38,411 nt of DNA from Nitrospira sp. (GCA_019456345.1 VRUB01000007.1:1-38411), one strand, 5' to 3'; shown: positions 9,796-16,666, numbered from the stretch's first letter. Notes: generated from the sequence alone by a model not told the origin. Numbers and translations: made by a program.

Positions 9796-9863
9796 CCTTT
9801 CTTCGCTCTCACTGTCCTGCTTCGCTCGAAAGCCCGGGGTTCGCCGTCCGTGGCGAACCCGCT
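9796..9863 (-). repeat. Hairpin repeat element, inverted copy of core
   Basis: The reverse complement matches 39-104 at roughly 85-90 percent by eye, including CCCGGGCTTTCGAGCG and AGCGAAGAAAGG. The hairpin at 9837-9860 keeps the six-base loop of the left copy (ACGGAC on the minus strand). Its stem reads GGGTTCGCC/GGCGAACCC instead of GGGCGTGCC/GGCACGCCC: three base pairs differ and all three keep pairing. Confidence 0.8.
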
Positions 9864-10199
9864 GGCCGGGGCGGCGATTCACTGGATCACCGCCTTTTTC
9901 CGGCTCGCCGCTGATCCTCGCCCTGCGGGTCGCCTTTGGCGGTCCAAATCTGATCCGGTCAGATTTGTCTTTCCGCGACAAGACACTCGCCGGGAGCGAA
10001 TTTGGCCGCACGTCAGTGCGCCCGGTCAGGGGCCGCGCCACGGACCGTGCGGATCAAAGCACCCAAAGAAACGCTTCCCCGGGTTCCGTGTACGGAGGGG
10101 CATCTATGCCGCGAGTGCACGACTGCATGGACGCAGGACGACTGCAGGGAGGCAGGAGCTAGAGCAGATGCAGGAGCAGTTGCCGGGGGACGCACGGGA

Positions 10200-10269
10200 G
10201 CGGCCTGCGGGCGCCGACTGCGGGCCGCTGCGCTGCGCTTTCCTGCTGTGCTTGGGCACCGGCCCAAGC
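10200..10269 (-). repeat. Hairpin repeat element, palindrome and tail copy
   Basis: On the minus strand this reads GCTTGGGCCGGTGCCCAAGC (10269 to 10250), identical to 105-124 in stem and loop. It is followed by a purine-rich tail with AGCAGGAAAGCGCAGCGCAGCGG that resembles 125-160 of the left copy. It lies about 390 bases from the core copy, so the element is either split or present as two partial copies. Confidence 0.65.
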
Positions 10270-10304
10270 CTACCCTGGCTTGGGCGTTCGCCGGGGCGAG
10301 CGTC

Positions 10305-10364
10305 CACCGGACCTTCGCCTTCTGCCGCCTCACCCACCGGACCTTTGTCTTGATCCGCTTCACC
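10305..10364 (+). repeat. Two 30-bp imperfect tandem repeats
   Basis: Units at 10305-10334 and 10335-10364 both begin CACCGGACCTT or CACCGGACCTTT and end in CGC(C/T)TCACC, with the centre diverged. This is probably a slippage or amplification product within the repeat-rich intergenic DNA. Confidence 0.5.
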
Positions 10365-10511
10365 CGTCCCCACCCCTTACGGGCCCGCTCCTCGTCTGCA
10401 CTCGGGGCTCGGCTTGAGTAAGGGAGCGAAAAGGCAGAGTGAAGAGTGAGTGTATACTGCATCAGCTAGGTAACTTATTGACAGGTATTTCACCTGCGAG
10501 CGAACTTAGAC

Positions 10512-10823
10512 ATGGGGTTGGCCGATAATCTCGAGACCATGCTGGCGCGCGGCCAGGACAACGCGCTGGTGCGCTACGGACTGGGGAACGAGTACCTGAA
10601 GCGCAAGGAGTTCGACAAGGCAGCGGTGCACCTGCGTAAGGCGGTCGAGTTCGATCCCCACTACTCGGCCGCCTGGAAATCACTCGGCAAGGCGCTGGTC
10701 GCGGGCGCACAACAGGCCGAGGCGGTCGAGGCTTATGAGGCCGGTATCCGGGTCGCCGACGAGAAAGGCGATGTGCAGGCAGCCAATGAGATGCGTGTGT
10801 TCTTGAAACGCTTACAAAAATAG
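10512..10823 (+). CDS. Small tetratricopeptide-repeat protein
   Basis: A 103-residue cytoplasmic protein made almost entirely of TPR helices. Residues about 18-51 (ALVRYGLGNEYLKRKEFDKA, then AVHLRKAVEFDPHYSAAWKSLG) form one canonical TPR pair, and about 52-85 form a second. A short C-terminal capping helix follows. There is no signal peptide or catalytic motif, so it is presumably a protein-protein adaptor; the partner is unknown. It stands alone between repeat DNA and a convergent cupin gene, and has no strong Shine-Dalgarno sequence. Confidence 0.85.
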   Translation: MGLADNLETMLARGQDNALVRYGLGNEYLKRKEFDKAAVHLRKAVEFDPHYSAAWKSLGKALVAGAQQAEAVEAYEAGIRVADEKGDVQAANEMRVFLKRLQK

Positions 10824-10872
10824 TCGCCCGGCTCCACATATCGCGATTTGCCGTGACGCGCTGCGCCGCCGC

Positions 10873-11238
10873 CTAATCGGCATCGCGATGCACCGTATCA
10901 GGCGAGAACGCGGGCACGCACACGGCGACATACTCGGCACCCTCTGCTTGCGGCGTGCTGTATCGCACCCATTCACCCGGGTCGGTGATCACCGCCTGCC
11001 CGGCGCGCACGTCGAGCACACCGTCGCCGTGCTCGACCCGCAGCAGGCCTTTAAGCACCACGGTGATTTCTTCGAACTCCGGCCGCTGTCCCGGCTCTTC
11101 CCAACCCGCCGGCGACACCATGCGTGCGACGCTGGCCCGCTCGTGCCCCGTGTTGACGCGCCCCGCGTACTCCTCGATACGCTTGGGCTTGTTGCCGGCT
11201 GCCTCGATCACAGTGGGCTGTTCAATCAATCTGGGCAT
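10873..11238 (-). CDS. Single-domain cupin protein
   Basis: About 121 residues from the ATG at 11238; a TTG at 11256 would add six residues. The sequence has a cupin beta-barrel pattern: RPEFEEITVVLKGLLRVEHGDG (first motif region, with Glu but few His) and later AGQAVITDPGEWVRYSTP (second motif). The usual His-rich metal set is reduced, so the bound ligand is unclear. It is the last gene of a minus-strand group with an encapsulated-ferritin-like gene and a ChrR-like cupin, separated by 50 bases from the former. A role in metal or oxidative stress is an inference from that neighbourhood only. Confidence 0.8.
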   Translation of the reverse strand: MPRLIEQPTVIEAAGNKPKRIEEYAGRVNTGHERASVARMVSPAGWEEPGQRPEFEEITVVLKGLLRVEHGDGVLDVRAGQAVITDPGEWVRYSTPQAEGAEYVAVCVPAFSPDTVHRDAD

Positions 11239-11288
11239 GGATTTCCAGCTCTGCAAACAGCGCTACAATATCTTGCACGCCTGCTCGA

Positions 11289-11576
11289 CTAGCCGTGGGC
11301 GATGGATTTCTGCGTAAACAGATAATCCCTGAGCTCCTTGGAAAAGGTCTCGTCCTGGCGCCGGATCCACTCCAGCACCATGGCCGCATGCTCTTTTTCT
11401 TCGTCTCGATTGTGCGCGAGGATCGCCTTGAGCTCCGGATCCTTGCAGGCATCGACCCGCTGATTATACCAGTCAATCGCTTCGAGCTCTTCCATCAGCG
11501 AGGTGATGGCGCGATGCATGTCGCGCGTGGGGTCGCTGAGATCAGAGATTTCCTCGTGGTAACCTTCGTTTACCAT
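11289..11576 (-). CDS. Encapsulated-ferritin-like protein (EncFtn), without targeting tail
   Basis: A 95-residue helical protein closely resembling the ferroxidase domain of encapsulated ferritins such as that of Rhodospirillum rubrum. The stretches MEELEAIDWYNQRVDA and AILAHNRDEEKEHAAM carry the family residues E30, W36, Y37, E60 and H63, which correspond to the E32, W38, Y39, E62, H65 ferroxidase set. In the family these oxidise Fe(II) in a ring-shaped decamer that works inside an encapsulin shell. Here the protein ends at YLFTQKSIAHG, without the Gly/Ala-rich linker and LTVGSL-like targeting peptide. No encapsulin gene is adjacent. ATG 11576 is chosen because GGAGG lies seven bases upstream. 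The start is two bases after the stop of the ChrR-like cupin gene, so translation is probably coupled. Confidence 0.9.
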   Translation of the reverse strand: MVNEGYHEEISDLSDPTRDMHRAITSLMEELEAIDWYNQRVDACKDPELKAILAHNRDEEKEHAAMVLEWIRRQDETFSKELRDYLFTQKSIAHG

Positions 11577-11578
11577 TT

Positions 11579-12331
11579 TTAATCCTCCGATTGGCATTGT
11601 CTATTGTCCACGCGCCCATCCAAGGTGCAACCGGGCTGTGAGCGCAAGGACGCCAGTGCACCGCGCTTCGCGTAGAGCACGCACCCGCCGGCCGACGTGG
11701 GGCGATGGTGGGCCCCGGCGGGAAGGCGCAGCCACGCGCCCTTTGGATACGCGCCGTGCTCGTCCTGGAAGCTGCCGTCGAGCACCAGCATCTCGGCGCC
11801 CGTGGCATGATGCAACTCCCCCGGCACTGCGCCCGGCATCCAGCGCTCGAGTCGCGTGGTGTCCGCAAAGCTTTCGTCGGCATACAGCGTCTTGGCCTCG
11901 ATACCGCCCTGCGAAGGCGGCTCCCAGGGAAGTGCGTTCGTGTCCAGCGCAACGTGACGGCGCCCCGTGCCCGCGTACTGGCGCAGCTTCACAAAGAGCA
12001 CGCAGCCCTGTCTGGAGAACGGCGCGTGACGAAAACCTTCGGGATCGAGCAGGTAGGTCCCGGCGGGCCAATCGCCATGCTCGTCAGAAAATATGCCCTG
12101 CAGCACGAGGATCTCTTCTCCCTCGGGATGATCGTGGACCGGGAAGGTGGCGCCCCGATCGTAACGAACGATCGAGGTCACCTGCCCCGACTCCGCCGGC
12201 CCTACGCGGTGCAAGCGCTTGCGCCAAACGGTCCCACTCGGGCTCGGCTGCCACGCCCTGGCGGCGCTGTCAACGCCGACACGCTGGCGCATGTCACCGT
12301 TCAAGGCGGGTGTGACTTCTTGTGCGCCCAT
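11579..12331 (-). CDS. ChrR-like double-cupin protein
   Basis: A 250-residue protein with two tandem cupin units of the ChrR type. The first, about residues 50-115, has metal-ligand sequence PVHDHPEGEEILVLQG followed by DEHGDWPAGTYLLDPEGFRH. The second, about 140-225, has ELHHATGAEMLVLDG and DEHGAYPKGAWLRLP. ChrR cupins usually form the C-terminal half of zinc anti-sigma factors. The N-terminal zinc-binding anti-sigma domain is not evident here and no ECF sigma gene is adjacent, so this is a stand-alone ChrR-cupin rather than a proven anti-sigma factor. Its stop codon lies two bases before the EncFtn start. The start could also be the ATG at 12292. Confidence 0.85.
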   Translation of the reverse strand: MGAQEVTPALNGDMRQRVGVDSAARAWQPSPSGTVWRKRLHRVGPAESGQVTSIVRYDRGATFPVHDHPEGEEILVLQGIFSDEHGDWPAGTYLLDPEGFRHAPFSRQGCVLFVKLRQYAGTGRRHVALDTNALPWEPPSQGGIEAKTLYADESFADTTRLERWMPGAVPGELHHATGAEMLVLDGSFQDEHGAYPKGAWLRLPAGAHHRPTSAGGCVLYAKRGALASLRSQPGCTLDGRVDNRQCQSED

Positions 12332-12427
12332 TCCGATGATCGGGCTCTTCGCCCGCGCCGCCGCGTCTGCCGCCCACCATGTCCGGTATCACTCCCGCGT
12401 GTGCAATGCGTTTGTGAACATCAAAGG

Positions 12428-13033
12428 CTACTTTTTCGTCACGTCCCCCGAGCGGAACGCACTCCACACGACGTCAAACACGCGATCCCCGGACAGGGCG
12501 TTGGTTCTCTTCCAGTCGCCGCTCATCTTGCGAAAGGTGGCCACGGCGCCGAACCTGCGGTTATTGTCGTAGGTGAAGAGCACCAAGCCATACTCCTTGT
12601 AGTTGACAATACCCCACACCTCCATGGTCCGGTCCGGCGAGAAAATCACGCTGTTGGCCTTGCGCAGCTCTTCATTGGCGAGAAATTTCTTCAGTCCCTG
12701 CTGATCTTCGGGCACGAAGTTGCTCAGGATCCATTGTGCATCGTTGTTACGCCAGGCGGAGTAGTCGGACGCCACTGCGCCAAGCAAGGTGCTACGGTCG
12801 GCATCTTCGTTACCAACTACCGCCACTGTAATCGGTGGCGCGTAAAGCGTCCCAGGCAACGACACCTCGACGCGCTCCTGCGGGCGTTTGTCGCGGTAAT
12901 GATCCTGGTTGCCCAGATGGCTCACGGTGGTTGCGAAATCTACCTGGCCCGCGGCCGCGGAAGCCCCGGGCAATATTAGCAACGCAGCTACAGTAACTAG
13001 CGCGTGCCTGCGCAACGCTGCGAACCGTGACAT
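12428..13033 (-). CDS. Secreted protein of unknown function
   Basis: A 201-residue product with a clear signal peptide (basic SRFAALRRHA, hydrophobic LVTVAALLILPGASA, likely cleavage near ASAAAG). ATG 13033 has GAGGAGG six bases upstream, which decides the start over longer in-frame extensions. The mature part includes QERVEVSLPGTLYAPPITVAVVG split over two strands, an acidic SNFVPEDQQGLKKFLANEEL helix, and aromatic-rich strands (VWGIVNYKEYGLVLFTYDNN). I do not recognise a domain. It lies 96 bases upstream of the ChrR-like cupin gene in the same direction, so it may belong to the same operon. Confidence 0.75.
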   Translation of the reverse strand: MSRFAALRRHALVTVAALLILPGASAAAGQVDFATTVSHLGNQDHYRDKRPQERVEVSLPGTLYAPPITVAVVGNEDADRSTLLGAVASDYSAWRNNDAQWILSNFVPEDQQGLKKFLANEELRKANSVIFSPDRTMEVWGIVNYKEYGLVLFTYDNNRRFGAVATFRKMSGDWKRTNALSGDRVFDVVWSAFRSGDVTKK

Positions 13034-13337
13034 TGTCGCCTCCTCAACCTGCGTCGATGGCAGGCCCTGCGAAGTGTCGATCACGGGGATGCACCCTATG
13101 TGATCGCCCTCAGCCCTTGGGGCATTCACCTTGATGACACGCGCCGTCGGTGGCCGGGGCATCGCCTGGCCACGCCCCCGATGTGGGCCTTACAGACATT
13201 GTCCCAATACTTTTTATGCGTGTCGACGGCCTTGTTGTGCCGCTCGCCCACGCAGGCTATCGCGCCAATGGCTTTGCCTTTTCGTCCCCGCCATACATCG
13301 CTGTTGCGCCAGTGCCACGGTACTCTTTCAGACCCTG
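13034..13337. other. 304-base gap, nothing supported
   Basis: This lies between the secreted-protein gene and the GFA-like gene. Frames are open on both strands, including a Lys- and His-containing minus-strand frame that ends at 13126 and runs out of the GFA-like gene. None has a convincing start site, signal or domain. No strong hairpin or promoter was found apart from the Shine-Dalgarno sequence that belongs to the gene starting at 13033. Confidence 0.5.
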
Positions 13338-13832
13338 CTAGCTTGTGCCAACCAATCCCAGGCGCTCGTGCCACGCGGCGATGGACTCGGCCGGGTAGCC
13401 GGGAAAGTGCTTGTCCCGCGGCTTGCCGCATAGCTGCACCCACGATGCCTTGGAGCTCAACATCAAGTGTGTGCGCTCTGGCGGTATCGGCAAGTCGGTG
13501 TCGATGGCTGATGCGAACGGATGTACGAGCTGTGGCCATCGCGGATTCCATACCGACAACGCGCTGGCGCCCAGCGCACAAAAGTTACGCTGCGCGGGAC
13601 TGCGTTTGATCTCCCCGCTATCGGGATCACGAATGCGCGCTTGATACACGCGCCCGTGCGCGCGGCCGTCCACCTTCAGCGTGGCGTATTCACCGCCCCG
13701 GTTGATGGGGTAACCGCCACCGCCGGCGGTCTTGCGACAGATCAAGCAGTAACACAGGTTGAAGGGATAAGGGTGGGATGAGTGGACACGGAAGCGTACG
13801 GCCTCACAGTGGCATGATCCTTCGAGCAACAT
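13338..13832 (-). CDS. GFA-family zinc-cysteine protein
   Basis: A 164-residue protein of the GFA / CENP-V fold, a zinc-binding family that includes glutathione-dependent formaldehyde-activating enzyme. The zinc cysteine pattern is visible: GSCHCEAVRF (C7, C9), LCYCLICRKTAGG (C27, C29, C32) and RNFCALGASAL near residue 84. It carries an atypically long C-terminus with a WHERLGLV helix. Members have diverse or unknown substrates, so a formaldehyde role should not be assumed. It is flanked by unrelated genes on the same strand, with gaps on both sides, and is probably transcribed alone. Confidence 0.88.
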   Translation of the reverse strand: MLLEGSCHCEAVRFRVHSSHPYPFNLCYCLICRKTAGGGGYPINRGGEYATLKVDGRAHGRVYQARIRDPDSGEIKRSPAQRNFCALGASALSVWNPRWPQLVHPFASAIDTDLPIPPERTHLMLSSKASWVQLCGKPRDKHFPGYPAESIAAWHERLGLVGTS

Positions 13833-13899
13833 TCGCGCACCTCCGATTCAAATCCGATGAGAAGTGACCGATGGAGTCGTTCGCTGCCTGCCATCATGC

Positions 13900-14421
13900 C
13901 TAGATTGTATGCTCGCGTGGATTGAAATACTGCGCCGGGGGCGGCGGTGGCTTGAGCGGCAGCGGCGCTGGCAGTATCACCTCGGCATTAAGGTTTCCGA
14001 GGTCATCGAAGGATCGCCGTGAAAACGGATTCCTGATTTTGACCATGCCTTGCTTCTCGATCGCCTCGTCGATCAGGTTCTGCAGCTTCTCGGCCACTCG
14101 CGCCTGCCATGGCAGCACGTAGTAGCGCGGCTCCAGCGAACGATCGAGCCGGAGCCAAAGGTAGATGGCGTTGCCTTCGTCGACACTCATGCCGAGCACG
14201 GTCGCCTCGTCGACATGGCGCTTGAACCACTCGTGCTCCATCGGTTTGGGCTGGCTCAAGATCTCGGTCAGCCCGAGATAGCCGAGCGGGATAAAAAACG
14301 CGGTAATCACCACAGCACTCGCCCGTATGCGAGTGCGCCGCGGCGCCCAGATGGCGATACTCGCGAGCAGCGCAGCGATGGCAATAAGCGCGGCGAAGAT
14401 CAGTATCATCGTATCCATCAC
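13900..14421 (-). CDS. Membrane protein, third gene of stator-like cassette
   Basis: A 173-residue product. Two hydrophobic segments are near the N-terminus, about residues 4-26 (MILIFAALIAIAALLASIAI) and 36-53 (AVVITAFFIPLGYLGLTEIL). A soluble domain of about 110 residues follows, with VDEGNAIYLWLRLDRS and an EPRYYVLPWQARVAEKLQNLI helix, and a proline-rich end (PLPLKPPPPPAQYF). The domain is not recognised. It starts inside the stop of the preceding gene (ATGA overlap), so it is the translationally coupled last gene of the trio. Confidence 0.75.
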   Translation of the reverse strand: MMDTMILIFAALIAIAALLASIAIWAPRRTRIRASAVVITAFFIPLGYLGLTEILSQPKPMEHEWFKRHVDEATVLGMSVDEGNAIYLWLRLDRSLEPRYYVLPWQARVAEKLQNLIDEAIEKQGMVKIRNPFSRRSFDDLGNLNAEVILPAPLPLKPPPPPAQYFNPREHTI

Positions 14422-15038
14422 GACGGGGCGGTGACCAGCCGCTGCCTGAGCGTCGTCACGCTTCCGGACACCAGCTCGCCGGTTTCCGTGAGTTTGAACC
14501 TGAATGCGGTCTCCTCCTGGTTGCGGCGCTTGAGCTCCACCCGCGTCTGCAATATCTGCCGCAGCGTATCGTACTTCTGGCGCACGCTGACCACGACCGT
14601 GACGGGCACCGTCACGCCCGCGGGCAGCGGGCCATACATGTGCACGTTGACGATATACTCGCCAGCGGGGATGCCGCGGCTGTATGAGACTTCGTAGTTC
14701 TGCCCGGTGGCATCGCCTTCCAGCCCCAGGTCGTCACGCAGCAAGTTAAAGATGCGGCTGCCCTGATTGAAAAAACCAACGGGTACGTCGTTCGGTGCTC
14801 GTACCCAAAGGTCGACGTCTACCGGCAGCCCGTTCGGCCAGTGAATCTCAACAACCACGTTGCCGGGCGCCTTATGCTCTTCGGTTTGCTCCTGTGATTT
14901 ACTCAGATGCGGCAGCAGCATAATCACCATGGCCACGAACCCGACCAATGCCAGCATAAGGACGTCGCGGAATACAGTGCCGGCCGCGTCGCCGTCAAAC
15001 TCATCGGCGTCCCACACCGTGTTCCCCCAGTTCGACAA
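14418..15038 (-). CDS. ExbD/MotB-like single-span membrane protein, unknown periplasmic domain
   Basis: A 206-residue protein with a short acidic cytoplasmic N-terminus (ADEFDGDAAGTVFRD) and one membrane span at about residues 24-45 that begins with Asp 25 (FRDVLMLALVGFVAMVIML). The periplasmic part contains VDVDLWVRAPND (about 73-84) and ends with a helix rich in Arg and Glu. The single span with an Asp recalls the ion-path Asp of TolR, ExbD and MotB, and its partner gene encodes a TolQ/ExbB-like protein. An OmpA-type peptidoglycan domain is absent; DVDLW resembles the D-x-D-x-W pattern of some beta-sandwich domains. Genes overlap on both sides (38 and 4 bases). Confidence 0.75.
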   Translation of the reverse strand: MSNWGNTVWDADEFDGDAAGTVFRDVLMLALVGFVAMVIMLLPHLSKSQEQTEEHKAPGNVVVEIHWPNGLPVDVDLWVRAPNDVPVGFFNQGSRIFNLLRDDLGLEGDATGQNYEVSYSRGIPAGEYIVNVHMYGPLPAGVTVPVTVVVSVRQKYDTLRQILQTRVELKRRNQEETAFRFKLTETGELVSGSVTTLRQRLVTAPS

Positions 15039-15702
15039 TGGTGTTGAACAGATGGAGCGTGCCGGTGGCGAGAATACGATAGTTCATCATCAACCATACG
15101 TGCAGCACGGAACCGATTAGCGTGGTATAAAGTGCGATGGACATGCCTTTAATGAGTGTTGCCACCATCGGGGCAACATTATCGACGGTCGCGGATAGCT
15201 CCGGGTTTACTCCGGAAAGGGCAACGATAAAACCTATGACCGTGCCCACCAGCCCAAGAAAGACCAGTGTGTTAGCGAAGTGGCAAACGATCGCAATGTA
15301 ATTAATGATTCGCAGGCGCAATAGATTCGCGCTGAGCGAGCGGCCTTCCGCCGGTCGCTCGCCAATTGCAGCAAGGTACTTGCCGGCACGCGATGTCGCG
15401 CTGGGCACACTTGCTCGCACATCATTGAGCTCTGTGCTCACGCTCCAGATTTTTGCGGCGCAAAGAATCATGCCGAACGCAAACACAGCAAAGATGATGA
15501 GTGATAGCCAGCCCGTGTAGCCGACCAGTGCATCGTCCAGCCAGCCTTGCAGATAGATGGCAGCGAGCAGCGCGATGGCAACTATGTTGACTAACACAAA
15601 GCGCAGCACCAACAGGTAGCGATACAGCAGGCGGGGCGAACCGGCGCTATCGGTGCCGCTTGTGTCGTCACTGCCTCGCCACCACTCTGATGCAAGCGCC
15701 AT
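15001..15702 (-). CDS. MotA/TolQ/ExbB-like proton-channel protein
   Basis: An inner-membrane protein of 233 residues from ATG 15702; GGAGA eight bases upstream supports this start over a TTG at 15723. Four hydrophobic segments lie at about residues 31-51, 63-84, 140-163 and 180-206. The last two carry the family core: FANTLVFLGLVGTVIGFIVAL, then LIKGMSIALYTTLIGSVLH. In this family such subunits form a pentameric ring around two TolR/ExbD/MotB-type subunits and use proton or sodium flow to drive a partner. The next gene supplies a plausible single-span partner. TonB, Tol, Pal and flagellar genes are absent, so the driven process is unknown. Confidence 0.88.
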   Translation of the reverse strand: MALASEWWRGSDDTSGTDSAGSPRLLYRYLLVLRFVLVNIVAIALLAAIYLQGWLDDALVGYTGWLSLIIFAVFAFGMILCAAKIWSVSTELNDVRASVPSATSRAGKYLAAIGERPAEGRSLSANLLRLRIINYIAIVCHFANTLVFLGLVGTVIGFIVALSGVNPELSATVDNVAPMVATLIKGMSIALYTTLIGSVLHVWLMMNYRILATGTLHLFNTIVELGEHGVGRR

Positions 15703-15739
15703 GCTAATCGTCTCCGAGGCCAAGTCGAAGCCGCTACCT

Positions 15740-15864
15740 TATCAGACTGCTGAAAGGCTGTTTTCAGCAGCCTGATAGTGCGGTGCAAGGATGCACCGCA
15801 CATTTATCAAACACGCAAACGTTTGATAATTGGAGCAAAGCAAAACCCACGGTTTTTGCTTTGC
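15740..15864. repeat. Array of four back-to-back inverted repeats
   Basis: Four stems follow one another with almost no spacing. First, 15740-15777: TATCAG, one mismatch, CTGCTGAAA, loop of six, then the complement. Second, 15778-15801: GTGCGGTGCA, loop AGGA, TGCACCGCAC, a perfect 10-bp stem. Third, 15804-15829: TTATCAAAC, loop of eight, GTTTGATAA. Fourth, 15835-15864: GCAAAGCAAAACC, loop CAC, and its complement with one extra T. None is followed by a T-tract on either strand, so simple terminators are unlikely. This could be a mobile palindromic element or a structured leader for the downstream cassette. Confidence 0.85.
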
Positions 15865-15941
15865 GAGCCGAAAAAGACCATGGAAGGACTTTTTTAGCAT
15901 CCTTTTAGCGGCGTCCTTACCGATATTCTCGATACCGGCGG

Positions 15942-15970
15942 ATCACAATTCCATTCTGCGCCCCCGTCAA
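15942..15970 (-). promoter_or_regulatory. Candidate sigma-70 promoter for the stator-like cassette
   Basis: On the minus strand, TTGACG (15970-15965) is separated by exactly 17 bases from TGTGAT (15947-15942), four of six matches to TATAAT. It lies upstream of the hairpin array and points towards the MotA/TolQ/ExbB-like gene. Confidence 0.35.
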
Positions 15971-16013
15971 GCCGATGTCGAACCGTACCGCACGGGCGCG
16001 ATAACCGCCGGGA

Positions 16014-16475
16014 TTAAATTACAATACGGTCGCCGACGTGAATAATGCCTTCCGTCAGTATCTGCGCGCGCAGGCCGCCCTTGTGCACAAGCCCCTTCAC
16101 CACCTTCTTGCTCGTCAGTCGCTCCAGATGGGCGCAAGGCTCGCACAGGCGGATACCCCGCACCTTGACCTCGCCGATATAGAACTCCGCACCGCTAAGC
16201 TCGTTGAGCGAAACACCACGTGTGAGGATGTTTCTGCGCGCCTCCGCCCCCGAGAACTCGATATCGAAATCGGTTTTTAACGCCTCGAGTTTTTCAAGCT
16301 CGATCAACGTAAGCTCGCGGTCCGGACCCGAATCATTTGAGTACGTGCCGCAACCATCATGGTAACGATCGCCCACAAGACCTTTTCCCGGCACCGCCCG
16401 TACTTCATCGCGAGACTCGAGTGCGGCTTCCCTGGTCAAAGCAGTATAGATCTCGATAACAGTGCCGTGTGCCAT
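16014..16475 (-). CDS. MOSC domain protein
   Basis: A 153-residue single-domain MOSC protein. This family is related to the molybdenum-cofactor sulfurase C-terminal domain and is generally associated with sulfur transfer or molybdenum-cofactor enzymes; this subgroup has no fixed substrate. Family sequence includes VPGKGLVGDRYHDG at about residues 28-41, ELTLIELEKLEAL, ARRNILTRGVSLNEL, and the conserved cysteine region RLCEPCAHLE. The end GLRAQILTEGIIHVGDRIVI is typical. A TATAAT-like box on the minus strand (16498-16493) stands just upstream of the start, without a convincing minus-35. The gene is divergent from nrtS. Confidence 0.92.
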   Translation of the reverse strand: MAHGTVIEIYTALTREAALESRDEVRAVPGKGLVGDRYHDGCGTYSNDSGPDRELTLIELEKLEALKTDFDIEFSGAEARRNILTRGVSLNELSGAEFYIGEVKVRGIRLCEPCAHLERLTSKKVVKGLVHKGGLRAQILTEGIIHVGDRIVI

Positions 16476-16666
16476 TGCGCTGCCTGCCGCTTATTATAAT
16501 CGTTGCTGCTCTATGAGTCGCTCAATAAACCAAAATCAGCTCGATCGTGTCAATCATAACTATGATGCAATAAACCGCGCCGAGCCAGCACCATACCGGA
16601 TCAGATCGGGTTAGAATAGAGTTGATCGCAAGTGCGCTACCGCGGCGGCCTTGCCTATACAGCGAA

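Larger units (their letters stand above)
9724..10511. other. 788-base intergenic stretch filled with repeat DNA
   Basis: No gene is supported between trkH and the TPR gene. Several overlapping frames are open (for example 9850-10353 plus and 10013-10462 minus), but they are rich in Arg, Pro, Gly, Ala and Cys, look alike on both strands and show no domain. The stretch contains an inverted copy of the repeat found at the start of the window (9796-9863 and 10200-10269) and a 30-bp imperfect tandem duplication at 10305-10364. A TATACT at 10453-10458 is a possible minus-10 box for the TPR gene, without a good minus-35. Confidence 0.7.
15703..16013. other. 311-base leader between MOSC gene and stator-like cassette
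   Basis: No gene is seen. The stretch holds four consecutive hairpins (15740-15864) and a candidate minus-strand promoter (15942-15970). The proton-channel cassette would therefore be transcribed with a structured leader of more than 200 bases. An in-frame start on the plus strand at 15830 is not supported by any coding signal. Confidence 0.6.

Noticed and set aside
9850-10462. Open frames of 139-167 codons on both strands in the trkH-TPR gap
   Set aside because: They coincide with repeat DNA, are low-complexity and Arg/Pro/Ser rich, and have no ribosome-binding site or domain.
10478-10483. Perfect TTGACA as minus-35 of the TPR gene
   Set aside because: The matching minus-10 position (10501-10506) reads CGAACT and would place the transcript start inside or after the start codon.
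11222-11288. A frameshifted encapsulin-targeting tail after EncFtn
   Set aside because: All three downstream frames were read. None gives an LTVGSL-like peptide, and the next gene starts at 11238.
11705-12979. A 424-codon open frame on the plus strand
   Set aside because: It runs antisense across the ChrR-like cupin and the secreted-protein gene, both of which have domains, start sites or a signal peptide. Its own composition (Arg, His, Pro) shows no domain.
15740-15864. Rho-independent terminators in the hairpin array
   Set aside because: None of the four stems is followed by a T-tract on either strand.
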